The notes beneath the pieces were generated by a model. That model was not told the DNA's origin and searched no databases. It worked only from the letters and a program-made list of their open reading frames with translations. A DNA stretch of 37,383 nucleotides from Clostridiales bacterium (lineage in GTDB: Bacteria; Bacillota; Clostridia; Oscillospirales; Oscillospiraceae): contig DUPK01000002.1 of the NCBI GenBank assembly GCA_012838345.1, positions 1-37,383 of the forward strand, read 5' to 3'. Shown piece by piece: positions 7,040 to 16,278 of the stretch. Positions within the stretch are counted from its first letter, which is position 1. Each line of letters begins with the position of its first letter. Made by a program: the position numbers and the translations under genes.

Positions 7040-8065
7040 TTAACTCATCTGGCGTCTGCGTGAGAAGTTTACTGTGCCCTCCTGCATATCATTGAGCCAG
7101 TCAAGCACCTTACCAGTTCCGTACGCAACGCAGGAAACGGCGTCGTCGGAAATGTGGGTCTCGATGCCTGTCCGGGATTCGACCAGCTTGTCAAAGCCCC
7201 AGATGAGGCTCCCTCCTCCGGTCATTACTATTCCGTTGGTGGAGATGTCCGCGACAAGCTCGGGCGGCGTGCTCTCAAGCACTGAGTGTATTGTTTCAAG
7301 TATGCGCTCCGTGACTTCCTCAAAGGCCTCTATCATCTCGTTTGAGCTGACGGTGAACACTCTGGGCAGTCCCGTCATAAGGCAGCGGCCCTTGACCTCC
7401 ATATAGGTGGTCTCCGGCTTCGGGAATACGCAGCCGATTGTCATCTTCATCTCCTCCGCCGTGCGCTCGCCTATCAGGACGTTGTGCTTGCGGCGGATGT
7501 ATTTGATTATGGCCTCGTCGAAGGAATCACCGGCGATTTTGATTGACTGCGAGGCCACGACGCCGGCGAGCGATATTACGGCGACATCGGTGGTTCCTCC
7601 GCCTATATCGACGACCATATGGCCGTCGGGCTTTGTAATGTCTATTCCTGCTCCTATGGCCGCCGCCACAGGCTCCTCTATCAGATACACCTTTCTTGCG
7701 CCGGCCTGTATGCCCGCGTCAATGACCGCCCTCTCCTCGACCTCGGTAATGCCGCTCGGCACACAGATTACAAGGCGCGGCTTTATAAGGCTGAAGGTTG
7801 TGACCTTGCTTAGCATCTCCTTGAGCATACGCTCGGTCATATCGTAGTCGGATATGACGCCCTCACGCAGTGGCTTAATAGCGACTATATTTCCCGGTGT
7901 CCTGCCAAGCATTTTCTCGGCCTCCGAGCCTACCTTCAGGAGACGGCCGGAGTTTTTGTCCATTGCAACGACCGACGGCTCCCTGAGGACTATGCCCTTG
8001 CCTTTTACGTATATCAGTACAGTTGCGGTCCCAAGATCAATTCCAATATCTTTTCCTATTAACAT
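7040..8065 (-). CDS. mreB: Rod shape-determining actin-like protein MreB/Mbl
   Basis: The 341-residue protein is a bacterial actin that polymerises under the membrane and guides lateral wall synthesis. The phosphate-1 motif GIDLGTATVLIY (8-19) and phosphate-2 motif DIGGGTTD (153-160) are clear, and the adenosine motif GIVMTGGGSL is near the C-terminus. Length is normal. GGGAGG precedes the ATG. It stands alone, with no mreC/mreD/minCD downstream, which fits the solitary mbl/mreBH type as well as mreB; the exact paralogue is not decided. The gene has its own terminator at 6924-6966. Confidence 0.92.
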   Translation of the reverse strand: MLIGKDIGIDLGTATVLIYVKGKGIVLREPSVVAMDKNSGRLLKVGSEAEKMLGRTPGNIVAIKPLREGVISDYDMTERMLKEMLSKVTTFSLIKPRLVICVPSGITEVEERAVIDAGIQAGARKVYLIEEPVAAAIGAGIDITKPDGHMVVDIGGGTTDVAVISLAGVVASQSIKIAGDSFDEAIIKYIRRKHNVLIGERTAEEMKMTIGCVFPKPETTYMEVKGRCLMTGLPRVFTVSSNEMIEAFEEVTERILETIHSVLESTPPELVADISTNGIVMTGGGSLIWGFDKLVESRTGIETHISDDAVSCVAYGTGKVLDWLNDMQEGTVNFSRRRQMS

Positions 8066-8187
8066 ACAATCCTCCCACGCTCAACGCATAGTTTATCTAC
8101 AATAGTACCCCGAACAAAACGCAAATTATATAAGCTCTGGCCGCCATATAAAGAGGCAGGCTATATTTGTATTATTAGTTATGTCAG

Positions 8188-8847
8188 TTAATCCTTTTCA
8201 GCGGTTGCAAGGGCGGCACAGACAACGCTTTCAGCGCCCTCCATATGGAGTACCCTCGCGCATTCGGACAGTGTAGAGCCGGTCGTGACAACATCGTCGA
8301 TGATAAGTATGCGTTTATTCCGAACAAGCTCCGGATCTATGACCTCATATGCGCCGCTCACGTTTGCCCTTCTCTTTTCATGGGCGTCAATCCCCGACTG
8401 GGCCGGTATGTCTACCGTTTTCCGCAAAAGCTCCAGGGCCACATCTCCAAGCTCCAGAGCCGTCGCCATGGCAAGCAGCATGGCCTGGTCGTAGCCGCGC
8501 TTTTTCAGCCTCTTTTCACTGAGCGGCACCCAAGTGATATAATCATACTTCCCGGAAAGACTTTTTGCAATACACTCAGCAAGCAATTTGCCGTAATACG
8601 TCGTATAATGCGTCGCGTTTTTAAACTTAAACCGCAGGATGGAGTCTCGTACCTTGTCCCTGTAGTAAAGCGGGGCAACGCATACGGCAAAGAAATCCCC
8701 CTTCCTCTCCTCCTTGTCAGCGTAGGGAAGGGATTTCACACAGTCGCCGCAAATGTGTTTTTCGCCTTTTTTCAGAAACTTGCGGCAAAAGATGCAGCGC
8801 GGCGGAAAAATGAGATCCAGTAGCCCTGAGAATAGTCCTCCGGCCAT
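8188..8847 (-). CDS. comFC: ComF family phosphoribosyltransferase-like protein
   Basis: The 219-residue protein carries an N-terminal zinc ribbon (Cys18, Cys21, Cys33, Cys36) and a C-terminal PRTase fold with the PRPP-binding loop DDVVTTGST (184-192). In competent bacteria ComFC acts in uptake of transforming DNA. Its exact reaction is not established. GGAGGG precedes the start. It lies directly downstream of recD2 on the same strand (65-bp gap), so co-transcription is likely. No comFA helicase gene is next to it. Confidence 0.9.
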   Translation of the reverse strand: MAGGLFSGLLDLIFPPRCIFCRKFLKKGEKHICGDCVKSLPYADKEERKGDFFAVCVAPLYYRDKVRDSILRFKFKNATHYTTYYGKLLAECIAKSLSGKYDYITWVPLSEKRLKKRGYDQAMLLAMATALELGDVALELLRKTVDIPAQSGIDAHEKRRANVSGAYEVIDPELVRNKRILIIDDVVTTGSTLSECARVLHMEGAESVVCAALATAEKD

Positions 8848-8912
8848 ATGACGCCCTCCTGCTTTAAAATGTCATAAACGCAATATCTCAATAAACATCG
8901 TTTATCACACAA

Positions 8913-11120
8913 TCACACGCGGTGGTTTGCCGACTTAAGCCTGGCTTTCAGTCCGCTGTATCTCCTCTGTTTTCTGTCGTCCTCAGTCATCCGCCTGAGT
9001 GTCTCACTGTCACCGACGATAATCAGAAGTTCTCTGGCCCTGGTGACCGCGGTGTAAAGCACGGATCTTGTCAGCAGCCCGGGAGCGCCTCTGGATAGAG
9101 CCAGTATTACCGCCCTGTACTCGCTCCCCTGCGACTTATGAACCGTCATGGCGTAGGCGGGCTCAAGCTCATTTAGCATATCAAAAGAGTATACGGCTAC
9201 TTTGTCGTCAAAGTCTACCGTCACAGTCTGCTGTTTATTGTCAATTTCGATAAGCTGACCAATATCGCCGTTAAATATCCCGGAGCCTATTATTTCGCCT
9301 TTTTTCCATATTATATCATAGTTATTCCTGATTTGCATCACCCTGTCGCCCTCGCGGAACAAAAATTCTCCGAATAGTTTTTCGTTCCTGCCCTCCTGCG
9401 GAGGGTTGAGGGCCGCCTGAAGCGCGCTGTTTAGCCTTATTGTGCCCGTTTCGTACAGCCTTGTGGGCGTGAGCACCTGTATCTGCGTAGAATCAATGCC
9501 CATGTTCTGCGGAATTCGGCTTGCACACAGCTCCAAAACCGTTTCGACAATCTTTTCAGGCGACCTTCGCTGAAGAAAAAAGAAATCGCCTTTGTTGTCC
9601 ACCTCGGGAAGCTGCCCCTTGTTGATTCGATGGGCGTTGCCCACTATCCTGCTCTCCGCCGCCTGCCTGAATATCTCCGTAAGATAAACGGTCTCAACGA
9701 TGCCGCTGCCTATAATGTCCGAAAAAACGTTCCCCGGCCCGACCGAGGGAAGCTGGTCAGCGTCCCCTACGAGCACAAAACGGCAATCGGGCCGCATCGC
9801 GTCCAGGAGCGCATGCATCAGCATTATGTCAACCATCGAGCTTTCGTCCAGTATGACAGCGTCGGCGTCCAGAGGGTCGTCGGCGCATTTCTGGAATACG
9901 GGCATACCCATTTCCTCGTTAAAGCCGGCACCGAGCAGCCTGTGCACAGTCTGCGCCTCCTCGCCGCAGAGTTCTCCCATACGCTTTGCGGCTCTACCGG
10001 TCGGCGCGGTCAGAACAGTTTTGAGGCCCATATTTTTATACAGAGTCAGAATGGCCCTGATGGTTGTTGTCTTGCCCGTTCCCGGGCCACCGGTCAGCGC
10101 CATAATCCGGCGCTCCGCCGCGATTTCCACAGCGCGCTTTTGCCCCTCGGCAAGCACGACACCCATCCGGCTCTGCGCGTCGTCGATAAGGCTCTTAAGC
10201 TCGCCGCCGTTAAGAAGCTTATAGCGCGACATCTCGCGGATGCGCTCTGCCACTTCGGCCTCGGCGATGTAGAGAGCTGTAAGGTAGCAGGCTTTAAGGC
10301 CCGCGACCTTAGATTCGACCGCAAGGCCCTGTTCAATCAGCACGTCCAGAGCCTCCGACACCGTATCCGTCCCAACCTCGATGAACTGAGCCGTAACTTC
10401 TATGAGCTTGTCGCGCGGTATAAAGGTGTGTCCGTTATTCAGGTTGTGGGTAAGCTCATAAATCAGCGCCGCCTGCACACGCTCGGTGCAATCCGCCCCG
10501 AAGCCGAGCCTTATGGCAAGCTCATCGGCTTCCGGGAAGTCACCGCCTATATATTCTCCCGTGAGAATGTAAGGATTATCCTTCAAAGCTGCAAGCGCGT
10601 CGTCGCCGTATACCTTAAAAAGGCGTATGGCGAGCCGGGCGGAAAGCCCCTGCTGGGCAAGAAACTCCACTAGGCGCCTGAGCCCCGCGCGGCGCTGAAA
10701 GGCTCTGCCTATCTCCTCGGCCTTCTTAGGTGATATGCCGCGCACCTCCGAAAGCCTCTCGGGCGCCTCGGCTATCAGGTCCAGCGCGTCAATGCCGAAC
10801 TTCTCGACTATGAGCTTTGCAGTTGCGGGGCCGACGCCCTTTATCCCGCCGAAGGCAAGGTATTCGTATATGGCCGACACCGTCTCAGGCATCCTTCTTA
10901 CCGCCCGCTCGACCTTGAACTGAAGGCCGTGCGCCGGGTGGCTTGTCCAGCTCCCCTCCAGCTCCAGCGTTTCGCCCGGCGAAGCATAGGGGATGCAGCC
11001 AACCACGGTAACAAGGCCCTCGGTGCCCGTGTCGAGGCGGAGCACGGTGTAGCCGGTTTCCTCATTCTCAAAAATGATTGAGGAAACCGACCCGCTTATT
11101 CCGACACTTCCTCCCTCCAA
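8913..11120 (-). CDS. recD2: ATP-dependent 5'-3' DNA helicase RecD2 (RecD/TraA family)
   Basis: The 735-residue superfamily 1B helicase works in repair without RecBC. The N-terminal part has an OB-like segment and helix-hairpin-helix repeats at about 90-150 (GIKGVGPATAKLI, VRGISPKKAEEIG). Walker A GGPGTGKTT is at 344-352, motif II DESS at 425-428, motif III GDADQLPSVGPG at 452-463, and the C-terminal AMTVHKSQGSEY and YTAVTRAR motifs complete the set. Start is TTG at 11120 preceded by GGAGGAAGG, overlapping the end of the upstream small gene by 25 bp. That suggests coupled translation. Confidence 0.93.
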   Translation of the reverse strand: MEGGSVGISGSVSSIIFENEETGYTVLRLDTGTEGLVTVVGCIPYASPGETLELEGSWTSHPAHGLQFKVERAVRRMPETVSAIYEYLAFGGIKGVGPATAKLIVEKFGIDALDLIAEAPERLSEVRGISPKKAEEIGRAFQRRAGLRRLVEFLAQQGLSARLAIRLFKVYGDDALAALKDNPYILTGEYIGGDFPEADELAIRLGFGADCTERVQAALIYELTHNLNNGHTFIPRDKLIEVTAQFIEVGTDTVSEALDVLIEQGLAVESKVAGLKACYLTALYIAEAEVAERIREMSRYKLLNGGELKSLIDDAQSRMGVVLAEGQKRAVEIAAERRIMALTGGPGTGKTTTIRAILTLYKNMGLKTVLTAPTGRAAKRMGELCGEEAQTVHRLLGAGFNEEMGMPVFQKCADDPLDADAVILDESSMVDIMLMHALLDAMRPDCRFVLVGDADQLPSVGPGNVFSDIIGSGIVETVYLTEIFRQAAESRIVGNAHRINKGQLPEVDNKGDFFFLQRRSPEKIVETVLELCASRIPQNMGIDSTQIQVLTPTRLYETGTIRLNSALQAALNPPQEGRNEKLFGEFLFREGDRVMQIRNNYDIIWKKGEIIGSGIFNGDIGQLIEIDNKQQTVTVDFDDKVAVYSFDMLNELEPAYAMTVHKSQGSEYRAVILALSRGAPGLLTRSVLYTAVTRARELLIIVGDSETLRRMTEDDRKQRRYSGLKARLKSANHRV

Positions 11121-11473
11121 AAACCTTCCTCCGTTCTATCTGTAAACAGCTTTGGCAAATCCTCCTGCCTGCAAAACCTTATCCCGGCATGGTCGCGGAC
11201 CAGTATCTCGGCCATTTTCCGACTCTCCGGGTCCATGCCCCCGTCAATAATAATAAGCTCCATATTTGCTTTTCCGGTGCTGACAAGCCACAATAGCCCT
11301 TCGACGGTTCTCGCAAGCTCCGGGGTCACCCCCTGAGCATATATCACGGCGTAGAGGCTCTCGCCTTTGCCAGCCCGGACCGGGGTCACAAGCCTTCCGT
11401 AAACAAGCCACACGGCCGCGATAACCGCCGCCGAAATGATAATCGTAAGAATTATTTCAAGTAAGCTTCCCAT
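11096..11473 (-). CDS. Unknown membrane-anchored protein upstream of recD2
   Basis: I do not recognise a family. The best start is ATG 11473, eight residues inside the longest frame, because GGAGGT lies 6 nt before it. The product is 125 residues: one N-terminal transmembrane helix (about 3-25) and a soluble cytoplasmic domain of about 95 residues. That domain holds a YAVIYAQG strand, an ELIIIDGGMDPESRKMAEILVRDH stretch split by acidic residues and a Lys/Asp-rich end. The III-DGG pattern recalls glycosyltransferase or Rossmann-like folds but is too short to assign. It overlaps recD2 by 25 bp. Confidence 0.7.
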   Translation of the reverse strand: MGSLLEIILTIIISAAVIAAVWLVYGRLVTPVRAGKGESLYAVIYAQGVTPELARTVEGLLWLVSTGKANMELIIIDGGMDPESRKMAEILVRDHAGIRFCRQEDLPKLFTDRTEEGFWREEVSE

Positions 11474-11516
11474 TTTCGCACCTCCGTACCACATAATATG
11501 CGCGGAGGCGCTTAAG

Positions 11517-12011
11517 TCAACTGATCAGGGCCTGAAAACCGTAAGTAATGCCCGACACAAGGACGGCCGCGATGAGCACACCCGCCGCAATTGCGGGAAA
11601 GGCTACCTTGAGCCGAATGTTCAATAGCGCGGCAAGCAGCGCGCCGGTCCATGCTCCGGTTCCGGGCAGAGGGATGGCAACGAGAATTATCAGCCCCAGA
11701 ACCTCCGACCGGTAGAGCTTATTCGAGTGCTTCAGCGTCTTTCTTATTTTGTTATCAATCAGCTTTTTGAGCCAGTCGCTTTTTTCGCAGAGCCAGTCGA
11801 GTATCCGGCGTATAAACAGTATTATAAAGGGTACGGGTAAGATGTTTCCCACAAAGGAGATAAGCGTAGCCGGCCATATGTCAAGCCCTAGCGACACAGC
11901 GAGCGGGATGGCCCCGCGGAGCTCGAGAATGGGCAGCATGGAAACAAACAGAGTAACCAGAATTTTTGATATGGCGGTTTCCCCCGCCCATTTAGCAAAC
12001 CACAAATCCAT
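11517..12011 (-). CDS. Small multidrug export family membrane protein (COG2426-like)
   Basis: The 164-residue protein has about four hydrophobic segments. It contains the family-typical SMLPILELRGAIPLAVSLGL near 25-45 and VAIPLPGTGAWTGALLAALL near 110-130. These signatures fit the Sm_multidrug_ex (PF06695-type) proteins, which are distantly related to DedA and whose transport role is poorly tested. It sits 15 bp after uvrA on the same strand, so it is probably read from the uvrA promoters. A helix of basic residues (KKLIDNKIRKTLK) lies between the two hydrophobic halves. Confidence 0.78.
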   Translation of the reverse strand: MDLWFAKWAGETAISKILVTLFVSMLPILELRGAIPLAVSLGLDIWPATLISFVGNILPVPFIILFIRRILDWLCEKSDWLKKLIDNKIRKTLKHSNKLYRSEVLGLIILVAIPLPGTGAWTGALLAALLNIRLKVAFPAIAAGVLIAAVLVSGITYGFQALIS

Positions 12012-12026
12012 ACCCTCCAGTAATCA

Positions 12027-14855
12027 TTAGCGCTCCAGTATCCTCTTAAGATACTGCCCGGTATAGCTCCTCTCGCACTGAGCCACCTCTTCGGGGGTAC
12101 CGCAGCAGACGATTTCGCCGCCCTTGTCGCCGCCCTCGGGGCCAAGGTCAATTATATAGTCGGCAGTCTTGATAACGTCCAGATTGTGCTCAATCACCAC
12201 AACCGTGTTCCCCGCGTCAACCAGCCTGTTTAATACCTCAATGAGCCTGTGGACGTCCGCGACATGAAGTCCGGTGGTCGGCTCATCAAGAACATAAATG
12301 GTGCTGCCCGTAGACCTCTTGGAAAGCTCGGTTGCGAGCTTTACCCTCTGCGCCTCGCCTCCCGAGAGCGTGGTCGAGGACTGGCCGAGTTTTATATACC
12401 CGAGCCCCACATCGTAGAGCGTCTGGAGCTTTGAGCTTATTTTCGGGAAGTTCTCGAAGAACTCGAGGGCCTCCTCGACGGTCATGTCGAGGACCTCGTG
12501 AATGTCCTTCCCCTTATACTTAACCTCAAGGGTTTCGCGGTTGTAGCGCTTGCCCTTGCATACCTCGCAGGGGACATAGATGTCGGGCAGAAAATGCATT
12601 TCAATCTTGATAAGGCCGTCGCCCGCGCAGGCCTCGCATCTGCCGCCGCGGACGTTGAATGAAAAGCGGCTTGCGCTGTAGCCTCGCGCCTTTGCGTCCT
12701 GAGTGGAGGCGAAAAGGTCCCTGATGTCGTTGAAAACCCCCGTATAGGTCGCGGGATTTGACCTCGGAGTGCGGCCAATCGGGCTCTGGTCGATGCAGAT
12801 TATCTTGTCGAGCTGTTCCTTGCCCTCAATGGCCCTGTGCTTGCCCGGCTTAATTTTCACACGGTTGAGCTCCGCGGCCAGCGCCCCGTAAAGGACGCCG
12901 TTTACCAGCGAGGATTTGCCGCTTCCGGACACACCGGTCACGCAGTTGAACACACCGAGCTTAAACTCCACGTCGATGTTCTTAAGGTTGTTTTCCTCGG
13001 CGCCGCGGATAACGAGTCTTTTGCCGTTCCCCTCGCGCCGCTTTTCCGGCACGGGTATCCGCTTTCTTCCGCTTAAGTATTGCCCCGTTATCGACTCCTC
13101 GCAGTTTTTTATCCCTTCAACGGAACCTGCGTAAACTACATTTCCTCCGTGTACACCCGCTCCCGGCCCGATGTCGACAATATAATCGGCCTCGTTCATC
13201 GTCTCCTCGTCGTGCTCGACAACGATAAGAGTATTTCCGAGGTCGCGCAGGCGCTTTAGCGTAGCCAGCAGCTTTGCGTTGTCGCGCTGGTGCAGGCCTA
13301 TGCTGGGCTCGTCGAGAATATAGAGCACGCCCATCAGGTAGGAGCCTATCTGGGTAGCCAGCCTGATTCTCTGGCTCTCTCCGCCCGAGAGAGTACCCGC
13401 CTGGCGGGACAGCGTGAGATACTCCAGTCCGACGCTCTGGAGAAAGCCCAGCCTTTCCTTGATTTCCTTGAGTATCCGCTCGGCTATCATCTGCTCCTTG
13501 CCCGTGAGCTTGAGCCCGTCTATAAACTTAAGAGACTCCGTAACCGACATCTCCGTAAAATCGGATATGCTTATCCCCCCGACGGTTACGGCCAAGACCT
13601 CTTTTCTCAGCCTTTTGCCATGACATTCGGGGCAGATGTGCTCGGACATGCACTGCTCAATCTCATAGCGCATGGCTGCGCTCTGGGTTTCGTGGTAACG
13701 GCGCTCCAGGTTGTTCACTATGCCCTCAAAGGGCTGTACAAGCGTTCCCACTCCCTCGCCGCGCTCGTAGCGCAGCGTCAGCTTCTCACCCCTGGTTCCG
13801 TAGAGAAGGGCGTCAAGTGCCTCGGGGCTGAAATCCTTTATGGGGGTATTCAGCGTAAATTTAAACCGCTTCCCCAGCGCTTCATAGTACATTCTGGCAA
13901 TGCTGTCGCAGCCTACGCCGCCCCATCCGCTTGCGTTAATTGCCCCCTCCGAAATAGACAGCGTCTTGTTCGGTATGATAATATCCGGGTCGACCCTCAG
14001 ATGCACTCCGAGCCCAGTGCAGGAAGGGCAGGCCCCGTAGGGGTTATTGAATGAAAACATGCGGGGCGTCAGCTCCTCAATGCTGATGCCGCAGTCCTCG
14101 CAGGCATAGTTCTGGGAAAATACAAGCTCCCTGTCCTCACCCACCATGTCAATTATCACGAGCCCGCCCGCGTATGCGCTTGCCACTTCAATCGAGTCGG
14201 TAAGTCTCCTTGTAATATCAGACTTGATAACGAGGCGGTCCACGACGACTTCGATGCTGTGCTTGTAGTTCTTGTCAAGCTTTATATTTTCCGACAAATC
14301 GTAAATGCTGCCGTCAACACGCACCCGCACATAACCGCTTTTCCGGGCATCTTCGAAGACCCTCTGATGCTCGCCCTTGCGAGCTCTCACAACGGGAGCA
14401 AGGACCTGGATTCTGGTCCCCTCCGGAAGCTGCATAATCTGGTCGACTATCTGGTCGACGGTCTGCTGCCTTATCTCCTTGCCGCAGCTGGGGCAATGGG
14501 GTATGCCTATCCTCGCCCAGAGAAGGCGGAGATAGTCGTAAACTTCCGTCACAGTACCCACCGTCGAGCGCGGGTTTTTCGACGTCGTCTTCTGGTCAAT
14601 GGAAATCGCGGGGGAAAGCCCCTCAATATATTCGACATTCGGCTTTTCCATCTGGCCTAGGAACTGGCGCGCATAGGACGAGAGAGACTCGACATATCTG
14701 CGCTGGCCCTCGGCGTATATCGTGTCAAAGGCCAATGAGGATTTGCCGCTGCCCGAAATGCCGGTCAGCACAACCAGTTTGTTTCTTGGGATTTCAAGGT
14801 CAATGTTCTTTAGATTGTTTTCCTTTGCACCCTTTATTAAGATGCTATCGCGCAT
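12027..14855 (-). CDS. uvrA: Excinuclease ABC subunit A
   Basis: UvrA recognises DNA damage in nucleotide excision repair and loads UvrB. The chosen ATG at 14855 has AAGGAG 6 nt upstream; a longer frame adds 23 non-conserved residues. The resulting 942 residues match the family. Two ABC modules are present: Walker [10 protein letters not shown] (32-40) and GVSGSGKSS in the second half, with signatures [12 protein letters not shown] and [12 protein letters not shown]. Cys pairs CPSC, CEDC/CPSC, CPEC and CEAC/CEVC form the zinc sites. uvrB and uvrC are not in the window. Two promoters lie upstream at 14923-14984. Confidence 0.97.
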   Translation of the reverse strand: MRDSILIKGAKENNLKNIDLEIPRNKLVVLTGISGSGKSSLAFDTIYAEGQRRYVESLSSYARQFLGQMEKPNVEYIEGLSPAISIDQKTTSKNPRSTVGTVTEVYDYLRLLWARIGIPHCPSCGKEIRQQTVDQIVDQIMQLPEGTRIQVLAPVVRARKGEHQRVFEDARKSGYVRVRVDGSIYDLSENIKLDKNYKHSIEVVVDRLVIKSDITRRLTDSIEVASAYAGGLVIIDMVGEDRELVFSQNYACEDCGISIEELTPRMFSFNNPYGACPSCTGLGVHLRVDPDIIIPNKTLSISEGAINASGWGGVGCDSIARMYYEALGKRFKFTLNTPIKDFSPEALDALLYGTRGEKLTLRYERGEGVGTLVQPFEGIVNNLERRYHETQSAAMRYEIEQCMSEHICPECHGKRLRKEVLAVTVGGISISDFTEMSVTESLKFIDGLKLTGKEQMIAERILKEIKERLGFLQSVGLEYLTLSRQAGTLSGGESQRIRLATQIGSYLMGVLYILDEPSIGLHQRDNAKLLATLKRLRDLGNTLIVVEHDEETMNEADYIVDIGPGAGVHGGNVVYAGSVEGIKNCEESITGQYLSGRKRIPVPEKRREGNGKRLVIRGAEENNLKNIDVEFKLGVFNCVTGVSGSGKSSLVNGVLYGALAAELNRVKIKPGKHRAIEGKEQLDKIICIDQSPIGRTPRSNPATYTGVFNDIRDLFASTQDAKARGYSASRFSFNVRGGRCEACAGDGLIKIEMHFLPDIYVPCEVCKGKRYNRETLEVKYKGKDIHEVLDMTVEEALEFFENFPKISSKLQTLYDVGLGYIKLGQSSTTLSGGEAQRVKLATELSKRSTGSTIYVLDEPTTGLHVADVHRLIEVLNRLVDAGNTVVVIEHNLDVIKTADYIIDLGPEGGDKGGEIVCCGTPEEVAQCERSYTGQYLKRILER

Positions 14856-14922
14856 AAAAAACTCCTTGCAGCGGTCTTCCGCAGTAAAATAAAAGCATTT
14901 GCTCGAAAACAGTTTAAATGAC

Positions 14923-14984
14923 ATTATATCTTAAATGTAAACAGTAACAAATGGCATTATACAACAGCTAAATTTATATTTCAA
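14923..14984 (-). promoter_or_regulatory. Two tandem uvrA promoters
   Basis: The upstream promoter has -35 TTGAAA (14979-14984), 17-bp spacer and perfect -10 TATAAT (14956-14961). The second has TTGTTA (14945-14950), 16-bp spacer and TATAAT (14923-14928). An imperfect inverted repeat of the GTTTA...TAAAC kind surrounds the second -10. No clear LexA box of the CGAAC-N4-GTTCG type was found, so SOS control is not supported by what I see. Confidence 0.65.
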
Positions 14985-15070
14985 CAAACGGGAAGTTAAC
15001 TTTGCAGAAAACGGTTGTAAGACTACAATACATATTGGCCGGATATTTAATTATAATGGCTTAAGGATTG

Positions 15071-15119
15071 AAGGAGGGCGGAGATGCCCTCCTTCGATTC
15101 ATTCAAGACACGGAAGTAA
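15071..15119 (+). other. Perfect hairpin enclosing a ribosome binding site and a possible 11-codon ORF
   Basis: AAGGAGGGC (15071-15079) pairs with GCCCTCCTT (15086-15094) around a 6-nt loop. The left arm is a strong Shine-Dalgarno sequence, and an ATG at 15084 opens MPSFDSFKTRK and stop (15119). A -10-like TATAAT at 15052-15057 would start transcription just before the hairpin. It has no T-run, so it is not an obvious terminator. The rest of the 14985-15192 gap shows nothing else I can name. Confidence 0.35.
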
Positions 15120-15192
15120 TATGTAAAACACAGAAACTCATTGAACGCATGACAGAATAAGACAAAGGCTTTGATTCTTTTACATATTTTGC

Positions 15193-15221
15193 TTGATTAT
15201 ACCCCGTATCGCGTGTAAAAT
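15193..15221 (+). promoter_or_regulatory. Promoter of the first bacteriohemerythrin
   Basis: TTGATT (15193-15198), 17-bp spacer, TAAAAT (15216-15221). The same hexamers and spacing, with a conserved GCTTGATTA and GCGTGTAAAAT context, occur before the second copy. The promoter was therefore duplicated or conserved with the gene. Confidence 0.65.
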
Positions 15222-15253
15222 GAGATACAACGAACTAACGGGAGGGAAAAAGT

Positions 15254-15652
15254 ATGCCTTGGACACCCAACTTATCCGTCGGCGTGGATATAATCGACAA
15301 GCAGCACAAAATGTGGTTTGAAAAAGCGGAAAAGCTCTTCGAGGCCGGGAAAAACAAAAACTCCAAAGAGTACATAAGCGAGCTGCTTGATTTCCTCGAT
15401 GACTACACCAAACAGCACTTTGCCGACGAGGAAAAGTATATGCTAAGCATCAAATACCCGGGTTACGCCGAGCAGAAAAACGCGCATACATATTTCATAA
15501 ACGAGCTGGCGAAGCTCCGCGCCGACTACAACGCTTCGGGCGGTAGCCTGCTCGTTATAATCAATGCCAATAAAATGGTGCTGGACTGGCTCACGCAGCA
15601 TATCTCCAACATGGACAAAAAAATAGGCGCTTACGCGAAAACGCTAAAATAA
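15254..15652 (+). CDS. Bacteriohemerythrin, copy 1
   Basis: The 132-residue four-helix-bundle protein binds O2 at a di-iron site, and in anaerobes may serve in O2 scavenging or sensing. Against the canonical ligand set (His, His-x3-Glu, His-x3-His, His-x4-Asp) it shows His18, His55, Glu59, His78, His116 and Asp121. The position of the third histidine is Gln74. ATG start with GGGAGGG upstream. No sensory or signalling domain is attached. It has its own promoter and a terminator at 15677-15714. It is about four-fifths identical to the copy downstream. Confidence 0.92.
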   Translation: MPWTPNLSVGVDIIDKQHKMWFEKAEKLFEAGKNKNSKEYISELLDFLDDYTKQHFADEEKYMLSIKYPGYAEQKNAHTYFINELAKLRADYNASGGSLLVIINANKMVLDWLTQHISNMDKKIGAYAKTLK

Positions 15653-15676
15653 GGTTCGGGTTTTGATTACTATAAA

Positions 15677-15714
15677 AAGCGGGTGTTTCATTCAGAGACA
15701 CCCGCTTCTGTTTT
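15677..15714 (+). terminator. Terminator after bacteriohemerythrin 1
   Basis: AAGCGGGTGTTTC (15677-15689) pairs with GAGACACCCGCTT (15695-15707) with one mismatch, followed by CTGTTTT. It separates the two hemerythrin transcription units. Confidence 0.85.
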
Positions 15715-15757
15715 CCGCAGGATTCCACATGCTTTCACAAAAATTAACACAATTTGC

Positions 15758-15786
15758 TTGATTACGGCATGTATTGCGTGTAAAAT
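15758..15786 (+). promoter_or_regulatory. Promoter of the second bacteriohemerythrin
   Basis: TTGATT (15758-15763), 17-bp spacer, TAAAAT (15781-15786), matching the first copy's promoter. Distance to the start codon is 33 bp. Confidence 0.65.
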
Positions 15787-15819
15787 AATAGTACAACTTA
15801 TTTGTAGGAGGGGAAAGCA

Positions 15820-16221
15820 TTGCCTTGGACACCCAACTTAGCCATTGGCGTAGATATAATTGACAACCAGCATAAGATGTTGTTTGAAAAAGCAGAAAAG
15901 CTCTTTGAGGCCGGCAGAAACAAAAACTCCAAAGAGTACATAAGCGAGCTGCTTGATTTCCTCGATGACTACACCAAAAAGCACTTCGCCGACGAGGAAA
16001 AGTACATGCTCAGCATCAACTATCCCGGCTACGCAGAACAGAAGCAGGCTCACACAGCTTTCATAGGCAAGATTGCCAAGCTGCGTGAAGAATACAACAA
16101 GTCGGGCGGGAGCCTGGTTGTCATAATAAACGCGAATAAAATGGTGCTCGATTGGATTACGCAGCACATTTCCGTCATGGATAAGAAAATAGGAGATTAC
16201 GCAAAATCGCGCAAAATATAA
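15820..16221 (+). CDS. Bacteriohemerythrin, copy 2
   Basis: The 133-residue paralogue of the previous gene begins at a TTG (15820) with GGAGGGG upstream, whereas copy 1 uses ATG. The ligand pattern is the same: first His in NQHKMLFE, His-x3-Glu in HFADEE, a Gln in place of the third His (EQKQAH), and the final His-x4-Asp in HISVMD. N-terminal PWTPNL is shared. Differences cluster in the third helix and C-terminus. It ends at a bidirectional terminator shared with the convergent SSB-like gene. Confidence 0.92.
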   Translation: MPWTPNLAIGVDIIDNQHKMLFEKAEKLFEAGRNKNSKEYISELLDFLDDYTKKHFADEEKYMLSINYPGYAEQKQAHTAFIGKIAKLREEYNKSGGSLVVIINANKMVLDWITQHISVMDKKIGDYAKSRKI

Positions 16222-16243
16222 TCAGTTTAGGGATGCGACATAT

Positions 16244-16274
16244 AAAAGCGGGTGTTTTCAGAACACCCGCTTTT
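16244..16274. terminator. Bidirectional terminator between hemerythrin 2 and the SSB-like gene
   Basis: AAAAGCGGGTGTT (16244-16256) pairs perfectly with AACACCCGCTTTT (16262-16274) around a 5-nt loop. A and T runs at the two feet make it usable from both strands. Confidence 0.9.
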
Positions 16275-16278
16275 ATGA

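Noticed and set aside
14856-14950. LexA (SOS) box upstream of uvrA
   Set aside because: Only a poor CGAA/GTTT half-match (around 14904-14912) and an imperfect GTTTA...TAAAC repeat are present; neither fits the known Firmicutes consensus.
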